DNA of 64,000 bases from Comamonadaceae bacterium UBA2121 (GCA_002331385.1 DCYB01000003.1:106001-170000), one strand, 5' to 3'. Positions 1 through 8,221 are shown, numbered from the stretch's first letter. The notes: a model not told the origin generated them from the sequence alone. Numbers and translations: made by a program.

Positions 1-872
1 TCAACCAGAGCACGCCCGACACGGCGAGCAATGCGCAGATCATGTTCGTGGTGATGAACACGGCCGGGCTGACGCTGATTCCCACGTCAGTCATCGCGAT
101 CCGCCAGAGCGTCGCGCTCAAGCAGGGACTGGGCGCAGGTTTCAACGCGGCGGACATCTTTCTGCCCACGCTGCTGGTGACCTTCATTTCGCTGCTTGCC
201 GGTGTGCTCGCCGTGGCGCTGGCGCAGCGTCTGCCCATCTGGCGCGCGCGCTTTCTCGTGCCGGTGTTGGCGGTGGGTGGATTGCTCGCCGCTGCCGTAG
301 CGGGCCTGGCGCAACTGCCTGCGGAACAGGCCGCGCGCATCGCCGGCACGACCGGCGCGGCGGTGATTCTGGGCGTGGTGATGCTGTTTCTGCTCGTCGG
401 CGCATGGCGGCGCGTGAATGCCTACGACGCGTTCATCGATGGCGCCAAGGAAGGTTTTGGTGTGGCGGTGCAGATCATTCCCTATCTGATCGCGATCCTC
501 GTGGCGATTGGCGTCTTCCGCGCCGCAGGCTGCATGGACGCCGTGCTGGGGGCGATTGCGGCGCTGGTGACGGCCATGGGCTGGAACACCGACTTCCTGC
601 CTGCGCTGCCCGTGGGTCTGATGAAGGTGCTGTCAGGTGCCGGAGCGCGCGGATTGATGATCGACGTGCTCCAGACCTACGGTGTGGATTCGTTTCCCGG
701 ACGCCTGGCCGCCATCGTCCAGGGATCGACCGAAACCACGTTTTATGTGCTGGCCGTGTACTTCGGCAGCGTAGGCATCAAGCATGCCCGTCATGCATTG
801 GCCTGTGCGCTGTTTGCAGACGCTGTAGGCCTCGTGGCGGCCATAACCGTGGGGTACGCCATGCTTCGCTGA
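1..872 (+). CDS. Nucleoside recognition domain membrane protein (SpmA/SpmB-like), 5' truncated
   Basis: This reading frame is open from the window edge (first full codon at base 3), so the N-terminus is missing. About 290 residues remain. They contain several hydrophobic segments and the conserved small-residue and polar pattern of the nucleoside recognition (Gate) family, for example PTSVIAIR near the visible start, a PYLIAILVAIGVFR helix, and the QGSTETTFYVLAVYFG segment near the C-terminus that is typical of the SpmB half. The protein is therefore probably a fused SpmA/SpmB-like inner-membrane protein. The substrate is unknown, and despite the family name it has no sporulation role in such bacteria. 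A hairpin terminator follows the stop codon directly. Confidence 0.8.
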   Translation, partial: NQSTPDTASNAQIMFVVMNTAGLTLIPTSVIAIRQSVALKQGLGAGFNAADIFLPTLLVTFISLLAGVLAVALAQRLPIWRARFLVPVLAVGGLLAAAVAGLAQLPAEQAARIAGTTGAAVILGVVMLFLLVGAWRRVNAYDAFIDGAKEGFGVAVQIIPYLIAILVAIGVFRAAGCMDAVLGAIAALVTAMGWNTDFLPALPVGLMKVLSGAGARGLMIDVLQTYGVDSFPGRLAAIVQGSTETTFYVLAVYFGSVGIKHARHALACALFADAVGLVAAITVGYAMLR

Positions 873-896
873 AAAAACGCGCCACGGCGCGTTTTT
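873..896 (+). terminator. Rho-independent terminator after the nucleoside recognition gene
   Basis: The stem ACGCGCC/GGCGCGT, flanked by an A5 tract on the left and a T5 tract on the right, starts at the base after the stop codon. The symmetry means it could act on both strands. It separates the gene from the origin-like region. Confidence 0.8.
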
Positions 897-1450
897 AGAC
901 TTATCCACAAGGCTCTGTGGATGACCCGGGACAAGTCATTCCTTTCAAAGCAAGAGCCACGCTCATTTTTCGCATCACCGCTTCGGCCTTGCCGAAGCGG
1001 TTTTTTTATTTTTCCAACACGTTATCCAGACTTATCCACAGCTTTTTGACGAAATTGCCCACATTCCGGGTATTTTTCTCCGTTCACTTTTCCCGTTCTT
1101 CTTTCTTGCACGCCCCTTCGGCATGCGCACGGTCCGGTGTTTTTCTGTGGATGTTCTTTATTGGTGTTATATAAAAATGTTAGTAGTAATAAGGACCGCA
1201 TCGACCTGTGGATAAGCTGTTTTTTCTTTTTGAAATCAAAAGTTTGCAGAATCCACAAGCATGTGGAACGGACCGGGCTGCCGCTGCACATGAAATGGGG
1301 ACAAAAAATGGAAATCCATCGGACCTGTGAATAACTGGTGGGTTGTCCGGCATTCATCCGCAAACTTATCCACAGGTCTGAAATTCTGGATGAATTTGCG
1401 CTTTATTGGCTTATTTATTGAATTTATAGCTATCAAAATAATAGCTAATG
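897..1450. other. oriC: Candidate chromosomal replication origin (oriC)
   Basis: No gene lies in this stretch. It carries four perfect DnaA boxes, TTATCCACA, at 901-909 (+), 1032-1040 (+), 1207-1215 (-) and 1366-1374 (+). Three further boxes differ by one base: 916-924 (-), 1022-1030 (+) and 1326-1334 (-, TTATTCACA). The sequence between the boxes is AT-rich compared with the surroundings, especially 1154-1192, 1217-1245 and 1380-1450. No dnaA gene is visible in the window, but mnmG, parAB and a parS cluster lie 10-19 kb away, as expected for an origin-proximal region. The alternative is a cluster of DnaA boxes that only titrates DnaA, such as datA. Confidence 0.8.
1181..1215 (-). promoter_or_regulatory. 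Basal origin unwinding element: DnaA box, GC-rich spacer, DnaA-trios
   Basis: On the minus strand a perfect DnaA box (1215-1207) is followed by a 14-bp GC-rich spacer (1206-1193). Then comes a run of triplets whose complementary strand reads TAGTAGTAATAA (1181-1192). This is the order described for the basal unwinding system of bacterial origins, where DnaA extends from the box onto the trios of one strand. An AT-rich tract continues to 1154. The identification is by pattern only. Confidence 0.65.
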
Positions 1451-1591
1451 AGGAAACCAGAGCATGGTTTGCCACAGTGCATCGGCGGCTTGGGAGAACT
1501 GCGGCCGGGAATGCTCTGGAAGGGAACGGAAACAGGGCGAAGGGCCGTTTGCGGGACAATGGCGTTTTCACATAACGATGAGATAGCCACC

Positions 1592-1852
1592 GTGACCGAC
1601 ACTTCCGCCACACCGCAACTGCCTGACCGCCTGTCGATTGATCCCCGCAGCCCGCACCATGTGCCAGCGATGTTCGAGCACGACATCGGCATTCGCTTCA
1701 ATGGCAAGGAGCGTTTCGATGTGGAGGAATACTGCGTGAGCGAAGGCTGGGTGAAGGTGCCCGCAGGCAAGACGCTGGACCGCAAGGGCCGTCCGCTGTT
1801 GATCACGCTCAAGGGTCAGGTGGAAGCGTTCATCAAGCCACCAGCCGCCTGA
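1592..1852 (+). CDS. DUF3297 family protein
   Basis: The 86-residue product (GTG start) matches the DUF3297 family along its full length, with segments such as PDRLSIDPRSPHH, FNGKERFDVEEYCVSEGW and a C-terminal LLITLKGQVEAF. Family members usually begin MTDT, and here the GTG codon at 1592 gives exactly VTDTSATP, so I prefer it to the in-frame ATG at 1559, which adds 11 residues. The function is unknown; it is a small soluble protein without signal peptide. It lies directly beside the origin candidate and is followed by a strong terminator. Confidence 0.85.
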   Translation: MTDTSATPQLPDRLSIDPRSPHHVPAMFEHDIGIRFNGKERFDVEEYCVSEGWVKVPAGKTLDRKGRPLLITLKGQVEAFIKPPAA

Positions 1853-1896
1853 AGACCGGTGTTCCGGGCGTTCATGCCCGCATGAAAAGCAAAGAA

Positions 1897-1933
1897 GGGA
1901 GCGCTCCGCAAGAGTCGCTCCCTTTTGTTTTTA
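1897..1933 (+). terminator. Rho-independent terminator between the DUF3297 gene and cueR
   Basis: The stem GGGAGCG (1897-1903) pairs with CGCTCCC (1916-1922) and is followed by a T-rich tract to 1933. It lies between the convergent DUF3297 and cueR genes. Confidence 0.85.
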
Positions 1934-1946
1934 GGTGATTTTAGCG

Positions 1947-2423
1947 TCAGTTACGCGCAGATGCTGCGTTGCTACTGGCCAGATCGTCAAGAATCGGGCA
2001 ATCCGGTCGGTCGTCGCCATGGCAGCACCGGACCAACGATTGCAGGCTGCGCTGCATGGCCTGCATGGCGGCAATGCGTTCGGAGAGGTTGTCGATGTGC
2101 TTTTGCGCGATCTGTTTGACCTGGGCGCTGGCACGCGCCTTGTCTTTCCACAGGCCGAGCAGGGTGGCGATCTCTTCCATGGAAAAGCCAAGATCGCGCG
2201 AGCGGCGGATGAACTGCAGCGTGTGCACGTCCGCTTCGCTGTATTGGCGGTAGCCGCTGTCTGTGCGTGGCACTTCGGGCAGCAGGCCGAGCGACTCATA
2301 GTGCCGCACCATGCGCGCCGATACACCCGCGCGCTCGGCAGCCACGCCGATGGCCACCGGCCAGCCGGCATGCGCACTGGCGGGTGGTGCCGTCGTTCGG
2401 GATGCGCGGGCGACGTTCATCAC
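1947..2423 (-). CDS. cueR: Cu(I)-responsive MerR-family regulator CueR
   Basis: The 158-residue protein has a MerR winged-helix domain at about residues 23-92 (GVAAERAGVSARMVRHYESL, then GYRQYSE). A long dimerisation helix follows, then a C-terminal metal loop with Cys134 and Cys142 eight residues apart (CHGDDRPDC). That matches the Cys112/Cys120 pair that binds Cu(I) in CueR. It has about 20 extra N-terminal residues compared with the E. coli protein, so a later start is possible. The gene overlaps copZ by 4 nt and is its downstream operon partner. It should activate the two CueR-type promoters at 2652-2682 and 2836-2866. Confidence 0.9.
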   Translation of the reverse strand: MMNVARASRTTAPPASAHAGWPVAIGVAAERAGVSARMVRHYESLGLLPEVPRTDSGYRQYSEADVHTLQFIRRSRDLGFSMEEIATLLGLWKDKARASAQVKQIAQKHIDNLSERIAAMQAMQRSLQSLVRCCHGDDRPDCPILDDLASSNAASARN

Positions 2424-2617
2424 GCGGCGACGGTGTAGCCTTCTTCCTTGATGGCGGCGGCCAACGCGTCGCGCGACTTTTCGCTCTCCACGGTGACCTG
2501 TCCCGAGGCCAGATCCACCTGCACGAGGGCGTCGGTGTCCACTTCACGCACGGCGTGCACCACGGCGCGCTCGCAATGGCCGCAGGTCATGCCTTGAACC
2601 TGGAATGTGTATTTCAT
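2420..2617 (-). CDS. copZ: Copper chaperone CopZ (heavy-metal-associated domain)
   Basis: This 65-residue HMA-domain protein has the metal site GMTCGHC, with Cys12 and Cys15, near the N-terminus and the expected length of a free-standing CopZ. It should carry Cu(I) in the cytoplasm to the CopA ATPase or to CueR. The ATG at 2617 has an AGGAG ribosome binding site about 6 nt upstream on the minus strand. It is the first gene of the copZ-cueR operon and is divergent from copA. Confidence 0.92.
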   Translation of the reverse strand: MKYTFQVQGMTCGHCERAVVHAVREVDTDALVQVDLASGQVTVESEKSRDALAAAIKEEGYTVAA

Positions 2618-2651
2618 GTCTTTCTCCTGAGGGACGGTTGCTGATGAGGAA

Positions 2652-2682
2652 ATGATGTACCTTGACACGATGTCAGAGTCAA
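2652..2682 (-). promoter_or_regulatory. CueR-type promoter and operator of copZ-cueR
   Basis: A dyad at 2659-2679 has half-sites ACCTTGACA and TGTCAGAGT around a 3-bp centre, with two mismatches from perfect symmetry. Read on the minus strand, a -35 TTGACT (2682-2677) and a -10 candidate CATCAT (2657-2652) are separated by 19 bp. That is the over-long spacer characteristic of MerR/CueR-activated promoters. The predicted transcript begins near 2645, leaving a short leader with an SD site before copZ. Confidence 0.7.
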
Positions 2683-2835
2683 GCGTGTTGAGCCCGAGAC
2701 CGTCATTCCGGTGCGATCCGGGCGCATCACAGCCAGCGTGTTGCAGCCGGCCGCTCCAGTCTGGAACAACCGCTGTACCAGATCGGACATGGACGGGCAG
2801 TCGCGGAACAATCCATGTATTTTCCACACGGAGGC

Positions 2836-2866
2836 TTGACCTTCACATGATGGAAGGGTTTAACGT
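2836..2866 (+). promoter_or_regulatory. CueR-type promoter and operator of copA
   Basis: A -35 TTGACC (2836-2841) and a -10 TAACGT (2861-2866) are separated by 19 bp. The spacer holds the dyad CCTTC(N8)GAAGG at 2840-2857. This closely resembles the CueR-controlled copA promoter of E. coli. The expected transcription start, about 7 nt after the -10, falls at or next to the ATG at 2874, which suggests a leaderless copA mRNA. Confidence 0.8.
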
Positions 2867-2873
2867 AGCACCC

Positions 2874-5120
2874 ATGACTGAACCCTCAAGCAACCTAACA
2901 ACCGCCCCATCCGTGGATCTGGGCATTGGCGGCATGACCTGTGCCAGTTGCGTGGGGCGCGTGGAACGCGCGCTGCGCAAAGTGCCGGGCGTGCAGGACG
3001 CCAGCGTGAATCTGGCGCTGGAGCGCGCCCATGTGACCTTCGATCCGGCCTCGGCCTCTGCAACAGACATCGACGCCATCCTGCGCCGCGCCGTGCGCAA
3101 CGCGGGCTACGAGCCGCGCTCGGTGGCCGAGCAGGATGCCCAGGAGGCGGACGCGGATTCGCCGTGGGCGGGTTTTTTGCCCGTGGGCATCGGCATCGTG
3201 CTTTCGCTGCCGCTGGTACTGCCCATGCTGGGTGATTTCTTCGGCAAGCACTGGATGCTGCCGCCGCTGGCGCAGTTCCTGTTGGCTGCGCCGGTGCAGT
3301 TCATTCTGGGTGCACGGTTTTACAAGGCGGGTTGGCACGCGCTGAAGGCGCTCACCGGCAACATGGATCTGCTGGTGGCGATCGGCACCAGTGCGGGCTT
3401 TGGCCTGTCGCTGTGGCTGTGGCTGACCGCGCCGCAGGGGCACACGCCGCATCTGTACTTCGAGGCATCGGCGGTGGTGATCACGCTGGTGCTGCTGGGC
3501 AAGTGGCTGGAGGCGCGCGCCAAGCGCCAGACGACGACGGCGATCCGCGCGCTGCACGCGCTGCGCCCGGACGTGGCGCACCTGATCGGGCGCGATGGCG
3601 AAGTGGACGTGCCCATCGCCGAGGTCATGGCGGGCGACCAACTGGTCGTGCGTCCCGGCGAGCGCATTCCCGTCGATGGCACGCTGCTGGAAGGGCACAC
3701 GCAGGTGGATGAATCCATGCTGACCGGCGAGCCGCTGCCGGTGGTGCGCGAAGAAGGCGCCAAGCTCACGGGCGGCTCGATCAACGGCGATGGCCGCATC
3801 GTGATGCAGGTGTCGGCGGTGGGTTCGGAGACCGTGCTGGCGCGCATCATCCGGCTGGTGGAAGACGCGCAGGCGGCGAAAGCACCGATCCAGCGGCTGG
3901 TGGACAAGGTGTCCTCCGTCTTCGTGCCGGCGGTGCTGGTGATTGCATTGCTCACCTTTGTGGGCTGGATGTGGACCGGCGCGGGGCTGGAGGCGTCGCT
4001 GATCCATGCGGTGGCGGTGCTGGTGATTGCCTGCCCGTGCGCGCTGGGGTTGGCGACACCTGCGGCCATCATGGCGGGAACGGGCGTGGCGGCGAAGCAC
4101 GGCATCCTGATCAAGGACGCCGAGGCGCTGGAGATTGCCCACCGCGTGGACACCGTGGCGTTCGACAAGACCGGCACGCTCACCGTGGGCCAGCCGCGCT
4201 TGGTCGCGTTTCACGTGGAACCATCGCTGGACGAAGCGGCGACGCTGGCAACCATCGCCAGCGTGCAAAGCGGTAGCGAGCATCCGCTGGCCCGTGCGGT
4301 GACGCAGGCGGCGAGCGAGCGCGGTATCAGCATCGCCGCCCCCGAAGGCGTGCGCGCCGTGCCGGGTCGCGGCACGGAAGGCGAGGTGGCGGGGCGCAGC
4401 GTGCTGATCGGCAGTCTGCGCTGGATGCAGGAGTTGAACGTCGATCTGGGTGCACTCGCTGCCACAGCGCGTGAATTGCAGGAGCAGGGTGCCACGGTAT
4501 CCGCCGTGGCCGAACGGCGCACCAGCGGGCTTGTAGCCATCGCGCTGATGGGGTTTGGCGACGAGCCCAAGCCCGGAGCGCGCGAGGCATTGGCGGCCTT
4601 GCGCGAGAAGGGCGTGCGCTGCGTGATGATCTCCGGTGACAACCGGGGCGCCGCCTATGCCATGGCGCGCCGCTTGGGGCTGGACCCGGACAAGGATGAG
4701 GTGATGGCGGAAGTGCTGCCCGGCGACAAGGCCGCTGCCATCGGCCAGCTCCAGCAGGGCGGTCACACCGTGGCGATGGTGGGCGACGGCGTGAACGACG
4801 CCCCCGCACTGGCGGCGGCCGATGTGGGCATGGCCATGGGCAACGGCACGGACGTGGCCATGCACGCGGCAGGCATCACGCTGATGCGCGGTGATCCGCA
4901 GCTGGTGGGCGCGGCGCTGGACATTTCGCACCGCACGGTGCGCAAGATCCGCCAGAATCTGTTCTGGGCGTTTGCGTACAACGTGGCGGGCATTCCGCTG
5001 GCGGCGCTGGGTTTTCTCAGCCCGGTGGTGGCGGGCGCAGCGATGGCGCTGAGCTCGGTCAGCGTGATGACCAATGCCTTGCTGCTCAAGCGCTGGCAAC
5101 CGGGAGACCGGTCGAAGTGA
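2874..5120 (+). CDS. copA: Cu(I)-exporting P1B-type ATPase CopA
   Basis: The 748-residue P-type ATPase exports Cu(I) across the inner membrane at the cost of ATP. Its single N-terminal HMA domain has Cys23 and Cys26 (MTCASC). The transmembrane metal site is the CPC motif with Cys387 and Cys389 (IACPCALG). The phosphorylated Asp431 lies in DKTGTLT, and the hinge motif GDGVNDAP is near residue 638. I chose the ATG at 2874 because the upstream ATGs at 2847 and 2850 lie inside the CueR operator and would not be on the transcript. There is no SD site in front of 2874. The gene is divergent from copZ-cueR. Confidence 0.95.
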   Translation: MTEPSSNLTTAPSVDLGIGGMTCASCVGRVERALRKVPGVQDASVNLALERAHVTFDPASASATDIDAILRRAVRNAGYEPRSVAEQDAQEADADSPWAGFLPVGIGIVLSLPLVLPMLGDFFGKHWMLPPLAQFLLAAPVQFILGARFYKAGWHALKALTGNMDLLVAIGTSAGFGLSLWLWLTAPQGHTPHLYFEASAVVITLVLLGKWLEARAKRQTTTAIRALHALRPDVAHLIGRDGEVDVPIAEVMAGDQLVVRPGERIPVDGTLLEGHTQVDESMLTGEPLPVVREEGAKLTGGSINGDGRIVMQVSAVGSETVLARIIRLVEDAQAAKAPIQRLVDKVSSVFVPAVLVIALLTFVGWMWTGAGLEASLIHAVAVLVIACPCALGLATPAAIMAGTGVAAKHGILIKDAEALEIAHRVDTVAFDKTGTLTVGQPRLVAFHVEPSLDEAATLATIASVQSGSEHPLARAVTQAASERGISIAAPEGVRAVPGRGTEGEVAGRSVLIGSLRWMQELNVDLGALAATARELQEQGATVSAVAERRTSGLVAIALMGFGDEPKPGAREALAALREKGVRCVMISGDNRGAAYAMARRLGLDPDKDEVMAEVLPGDKAAAIGQLQQGGHTVAMVGDGVNDAPALAAADVGMAMGNGTDVAMHAAGITLMRGDPQLVGAALDISHRTVRKIRQNLFWAFAYNVAGIPLAALGFLSPVVAGAAMALSSVSVMTNALLLKRWQPGDRSK

Positions 5121-5540
5121 TGCGCCACTGAGTGCCATTTCACTAACGACGACAGCCTCTGTGCTGGTCGACAGCGTCATCCAAGCTAACGAAGCGCTGG
5201 CACTGGAAGTCGCGGGGATTTGTTGCGGCGGCCTTCGATGGCAAGGTCGCGTTGGTGAACGAGGCGCAGGGCGATGTCTCGCAACACACGGCCGCATTCA
5301 TTTCCACGGATGCGCCGCTGTAGCCCTGTCTGGATGCATTGCAGACGCTGGACCCGCAGGTCCGGGGCGCGAGCTCGGTCGTGCAGTTGGCCGAGCCGCT
5401 GGCGGAGATGACGCGCATGTGGCCGCGCTGGAAATGCTCTCGGAGCTGATGAACAGCCTGAGGAACGACGACGCTACGCAGCGCAAGAGCTCGCTCGGAA
5501 GCTCGGAGCAGGTCGCGCTACTTGCGGCGCCGCGCTAACG
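5121..5540. other. No intact gene recognised between copA and the tandem repeats
   Basis: This 420-bp stretch has no frame that looks like a complete protein. Short in-frame pieces read like coding sequence, for instance ALEMLSELMNSL in the frame ending near 5538 and TAAFISTDAPL in another. They are interrupted by stops and start without an SD site. It may be the remains of a decayed gene, but I could not name a parent family. Confidence 0.3.
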
Positions 5541-6290
5541 CTCCGCTTGTCCCCTCCTTCTTTCCCCCTCTCCCGCCTGCGGGAGAGGGCAGGGGTGAGG
5601 GTGAATACGGCCTCAGCTCATGCGCTTTGCTTTTTTCTTGTTGCGCTGTCGTTGCCTCGTAGCTTGAACCTGCTCTTCCTTTGCTTCCCGGAGCCGGGGA
5701 GTGCGCCCCGGCGGCGCAGTCACTTTCATTTGTCGTGCCAAATGAAAGTAACCAAAGCAAAGGCGTTGGTGCGGTGGAACTCACTATGCGCTCTGCGAGC
5801 GCGCCGTTCAGACATCCGCCGCACGTCAGTTTTCGGGGAGGTGGCTGCTGCGTCCTGCGGGGCAGCAGCGGTGCGGCACTAGCGCTCTGCCTGTCTCGTC
5901 TTTCTTTCCCCCTCTCCCGCTTGCGGGAGAGGGCAGGGGTGAGGGTGAATGCGGCCTCAGCTCTGCGCCTTGTTTGTTCTCGTTGAACCGTCGTTGCTCG
6001 TAGCTTGAACCTGCTCTTCCTTTACTTCCCGGAGCCGGGGAGTGCGCCCCGGCGGCGCAGTCACTTTCATTTGTCGTGCCAAATGAAAGTAACCAAAGCA
6101 AAGGCGTTGGTGCGGTGGAACTCACTATGCGCTCTGCGAGCGCGCCGTTCAGACAGCCGCCGCAAGTCAGTTTGGGGGAGGTGGCTGCTGCGTCCTGCGG
6201 CGCTGCAGCGGTGCAGTGCGCGCGCTCCGCTTGTTTCGTCTTTCTTTCTCCCTCTCCCGCTTGCGGGAGAGGGCAGGGGTGAGGGGGCTG
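5541..6290. repeat. Tandem ~342-bp repeat, two full copies and a partial third
   Basis: Two long units (about 5541-5884 and 5885-6224) and a third partial unit (to about 6290) are nearly identical over most of their length. Each begins with the palindrome CCCTCTCCCGC/GCGGGAGAGGG, at 5566-5589, 5910-5933 and 6250-6273. These are spaced 344 and 340 bp apart and are followed by CAGGGGTGAGGG. Each full unit also holds a second perfect hairpin, CTTTCATTTG/CAAATGAAAG, at 5723-5748 and 6064-6089. The GC palindrome resembles repetitive extragenic palindromes scattered in many proteobacterial genomes. The translated frames across the repeats are identical in both copies and are artefacts. Confidence 0.85.
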
Positions 6291-6302
6291 TTCGCGGCCT
6301 GA

Positions 6303-7436
6303 TCAGCCTGATGTTTGTGCGTTCAATCGTGGGTAGTCGGTGTAGCCTTTTTCATCACCGCCATAGAACGTGCTTTGGTCCCACGCATTCAGGGGGGCGC
6401 CGGTGCGCAGGCGTTCGACGAGGTCGGGGTTGGCGATGAAAGCTTTGCCGAAGGCGACGATGTCGGCGTGGCCGCTGGCGATGGCGGCTTCTGCCATGGC
6501 GCGGTCGTAGCCGTTGTTGACCATCCATGCGCCCTTGCCGCCTGCCATGCGGTAGGCGTCCTTGAACTGGGAGTAGTTGAAGGGGCGATCGGCGATGTCG
6601 CGCGGGCCGCCGGTGGCGCCTTCGATGACGTGGATGTAGGCGAGGCCGAGCGGGGCGAGTTGCTGGGCGACGTAGTCGAACAGTGGCTGCGGGTGGCTGT
6701 CGATGATGTCGTTGGCGGGGGTGACGGGGGAGAGGCGGATGCCGACCTTGCCGCCACCGATGGCGTCGGCCAGTGCGCGCGTGACTTCGAGGAGCAGGCG
6801 GGCGCGGTTTTCGATGGAGCCGCCGTAGTCGTCGGTGCGCTGGTTGGCGCCGTCCTTCAGGAATTGGTCGAGCAGGTAGCCGTTGGCGGCATGGATTTCC
6901 ACGCCGTCAAAGCCTGCGGTTTCCACGGCGTTGCGGGCGGCTTGCACGAAGCTGTGCACGATGCCGGGAAGTTCCAGCGCCTTGAGCGCGCGGGGCACCG
7001 ATGTGGGCGAGAAATGGCCCGTGCCATCGGCCTTGTTGATGAGGTAGGTCTTGGTGTGGGCCGGCACTGCGGAGGGGCCGACGGGAGCCTGTTGCTCTGG
7101 CTGCAGGTCGACGTGGGAGACGCGGCCGACGTGCCAGAGTTGGGTGACGATCTGGCCGCCCTGTGCATGGACGGCGCTGGTGACTTTGCGCCAGCCGTCC
7201 AGTTGTTCGGTGCTGTAGAGGCCAGGCACGTCGGCGTAGCCCTGCGCCTGGGGATCGATGGCCGTGCCTTCGGTGATCAGCAGGCCGGCGCTGGCGCGTT
7301 GTTCGTAGTACGTGGCGGTGATGGCGCGCGGGATGGCGTTGGGCGAGCGGTTGCGCGTGAGCGGCGCCATGGCGATGCGGTTGGACAGATGCAGTTCACC
7401 GGCTTGAAGGGGAGAAAACAGCGTAGCGTTGGACAT
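6303..7436 (-). CDS. Old yellow enzyme family alkene reductase (NemA-like)
   Basis: The 377-residue FMN-dependent TIM-barrel protein belongs to the old yellow enzyme family, which reduces activated C=C bonds (enones, maleimides, nitro compounds) with NAD(P)H. The substrate-binding pair His182/Asn185 is present (EIHAANGYLLDQF), as are the N-terminal SNRIAMAPLTRNRS segment and the FMN phosphate-binding region near the C-terminus (VAFGKAFIANPDL). The length fits N-ethylmaleimide reductases (about 365 residues). The start at 7436 gives MSNATLFSPL, with GGGAAAG upstream as SD-like sequence. It is transcribed leftward behind the FMN reductase gene but 191 bp away, so probably as its own unit. Confidence 0.88.
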   Translation of the reverse strand: MSNATLFSPLQAGELHLSNRIAMAPLTRNRSPNAIPRAITATYYEQRASAGLLITEGTAIDPQAQGYADVPGLYSTEQLDGWRKVTSAVHAQGGQIVTQLWHVGRVSHVDLQPEQQAPVGPSAVPAHTKTYLINKADGTGHFSPTSVPRALKALELPGIVHSFVQAARNAVETAGFDGVEIHAANGYLLDQFLKDGANQRTDDYGGSIENRARLLLEVTRALADAIGGGKVGIRLSPVTPANDIIDSHPQPLFDYVAQQLAPLGLAYIHVIEGATGGPRDIADRPFNYSQFKDAYRMAGGKGAWMVNNGYDRAMAEAAIASGHADIVAFGKAFIANPDLVERLRTGAPLNAWDQSTFYGGDEKGYTDYPRLNAQTSG

Positions 7437-7627
7437 TGGATTCAGCACTTTCCCATCGGTTGTTGGAACGAAAACGGGCGATGACGACGCGGGCGCGAAC
7501 TCGCTCGCGCCGGGCCGCAAGGTCTTAAGGGTAATGCGCTTGCTTGCGCCATGCATCGGAGCGGCGCAAACACTGTCCGCGTGGTGTGTGTTATCGCGGG
7601 CCCGCCAGCCTGCGCCGCGCAATGCCC

Positions 7628-8191
7628 TCAGGAAGGCGTATGAAGGCGCTGGTGGCGTTCAATCCACTTCTGGAAGGCCTGCATCTGGCTGGCGACGAAA
7701 TCGCGTGTGAGCGCGTCTGTGCACTCTCCTTCGGCATTGAACTTCTGCGCTGCCTGACCGACGAAGATTTCCGGCTTCACCAACACGGCCGTGTTCATGA
7801 ACAGCAGCACCTTGCGCAGGTCGTATTGCACGCGCGCGCCGCCGAGCGGGCCGGTGGCAGCGGAGAGGATGGCAACGGGCTTGTCGGCGAAGGGCTGGTC
7901 GGTGCCGCGCGAGATCCAGTCGATCAGGTTCTTGAGCATGCCGGGGATAGAGAAGTTGTACTCCGGCGTGGCGATGACCACGCCATCGGCCTGACGGATG
8001 CGCTCGCGAATGGCCTGCACCACGGGCGGAAAGCCCTGCGCGTCGAGCACGTCGGCGTTGAAGGGCGGCACGTCGGCCCATTCAAGAACTTCCATGTGCA
8101 TGGGCGCGGGCATGCATTCGCCAGCGAGGTTGAGCAGCATGCGGTTGAACGAGTGGCGGCGGGCGCTGCCGCAGATTCCGACGATATCCAT
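7628..8191 (-). CDS. NADPH-dependent FMN reductase family protein
   Basis: The 187-residue flavodoxin-like protein has the phosphate-binding loop GSARRHSFNR near residue 8 and the second FMN loop TPEYNFSIPG in the middle. These are the signatures of the NADPH-dependent FMN/azo/chromate reductase family (PF03358). It probably reduces FMN, quinones or azo compounds in the cytosol. It lies between a terminator (8222-8253) and the old yellow enzyme gene, which it could supply or complement. Confidence 0.88.
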   Translation of the reverse strand: MDIVGICGSARRHSFNRMLLNLAGECMPAPMHMEVLEWADVPPFNADVLDAQGFPPVVQAIRERIRQADGVVIATPEYNFSIPGMLKNLIDWISRGTDQPFADKPVAILSAATGPLGGARVQYDLRKVLLFMNTAVLVKPEIFVGQAAQKFNAEGECTDALTRDFVASQMQAFQKWIERHQRLHTPS

Positions 8192-8221
8192 GGTGTGTCA
8201 ATTGCGTTGGTTGGAGGAACG

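Noticed and set aside
4207..4222. parS-like sequence CGTTTCACGTGGAACC inside copA
   Set aside because: Three mismatches from the parS palindrome and 7 kb outside the cluster; most likely chance.
2895..5297. Long open frame of about 800 codons antisense to copA
   Set aside because: A shadow of the GC-rich copA gene; the translation is rich in His, Arg and Gln and has no recognisable domain.
5518..6125. Two short minus-strand frames with identical protein text in the tandem repeat
   Set aside because: Identity reflects DNA duplication; the frames cross palindromes and have no SD site or family.
5541..6290. CRISPR array
   Set aside because: Units are about 342 bp with near-identical interiors, not short direct repeats separated by unique spacers.
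6315..7484. Open frame opposite the old yellow enzyme gene
   Set aside because: Glycine/valine-rich shadow translation with no family; the minus-strand gene has full motifs.
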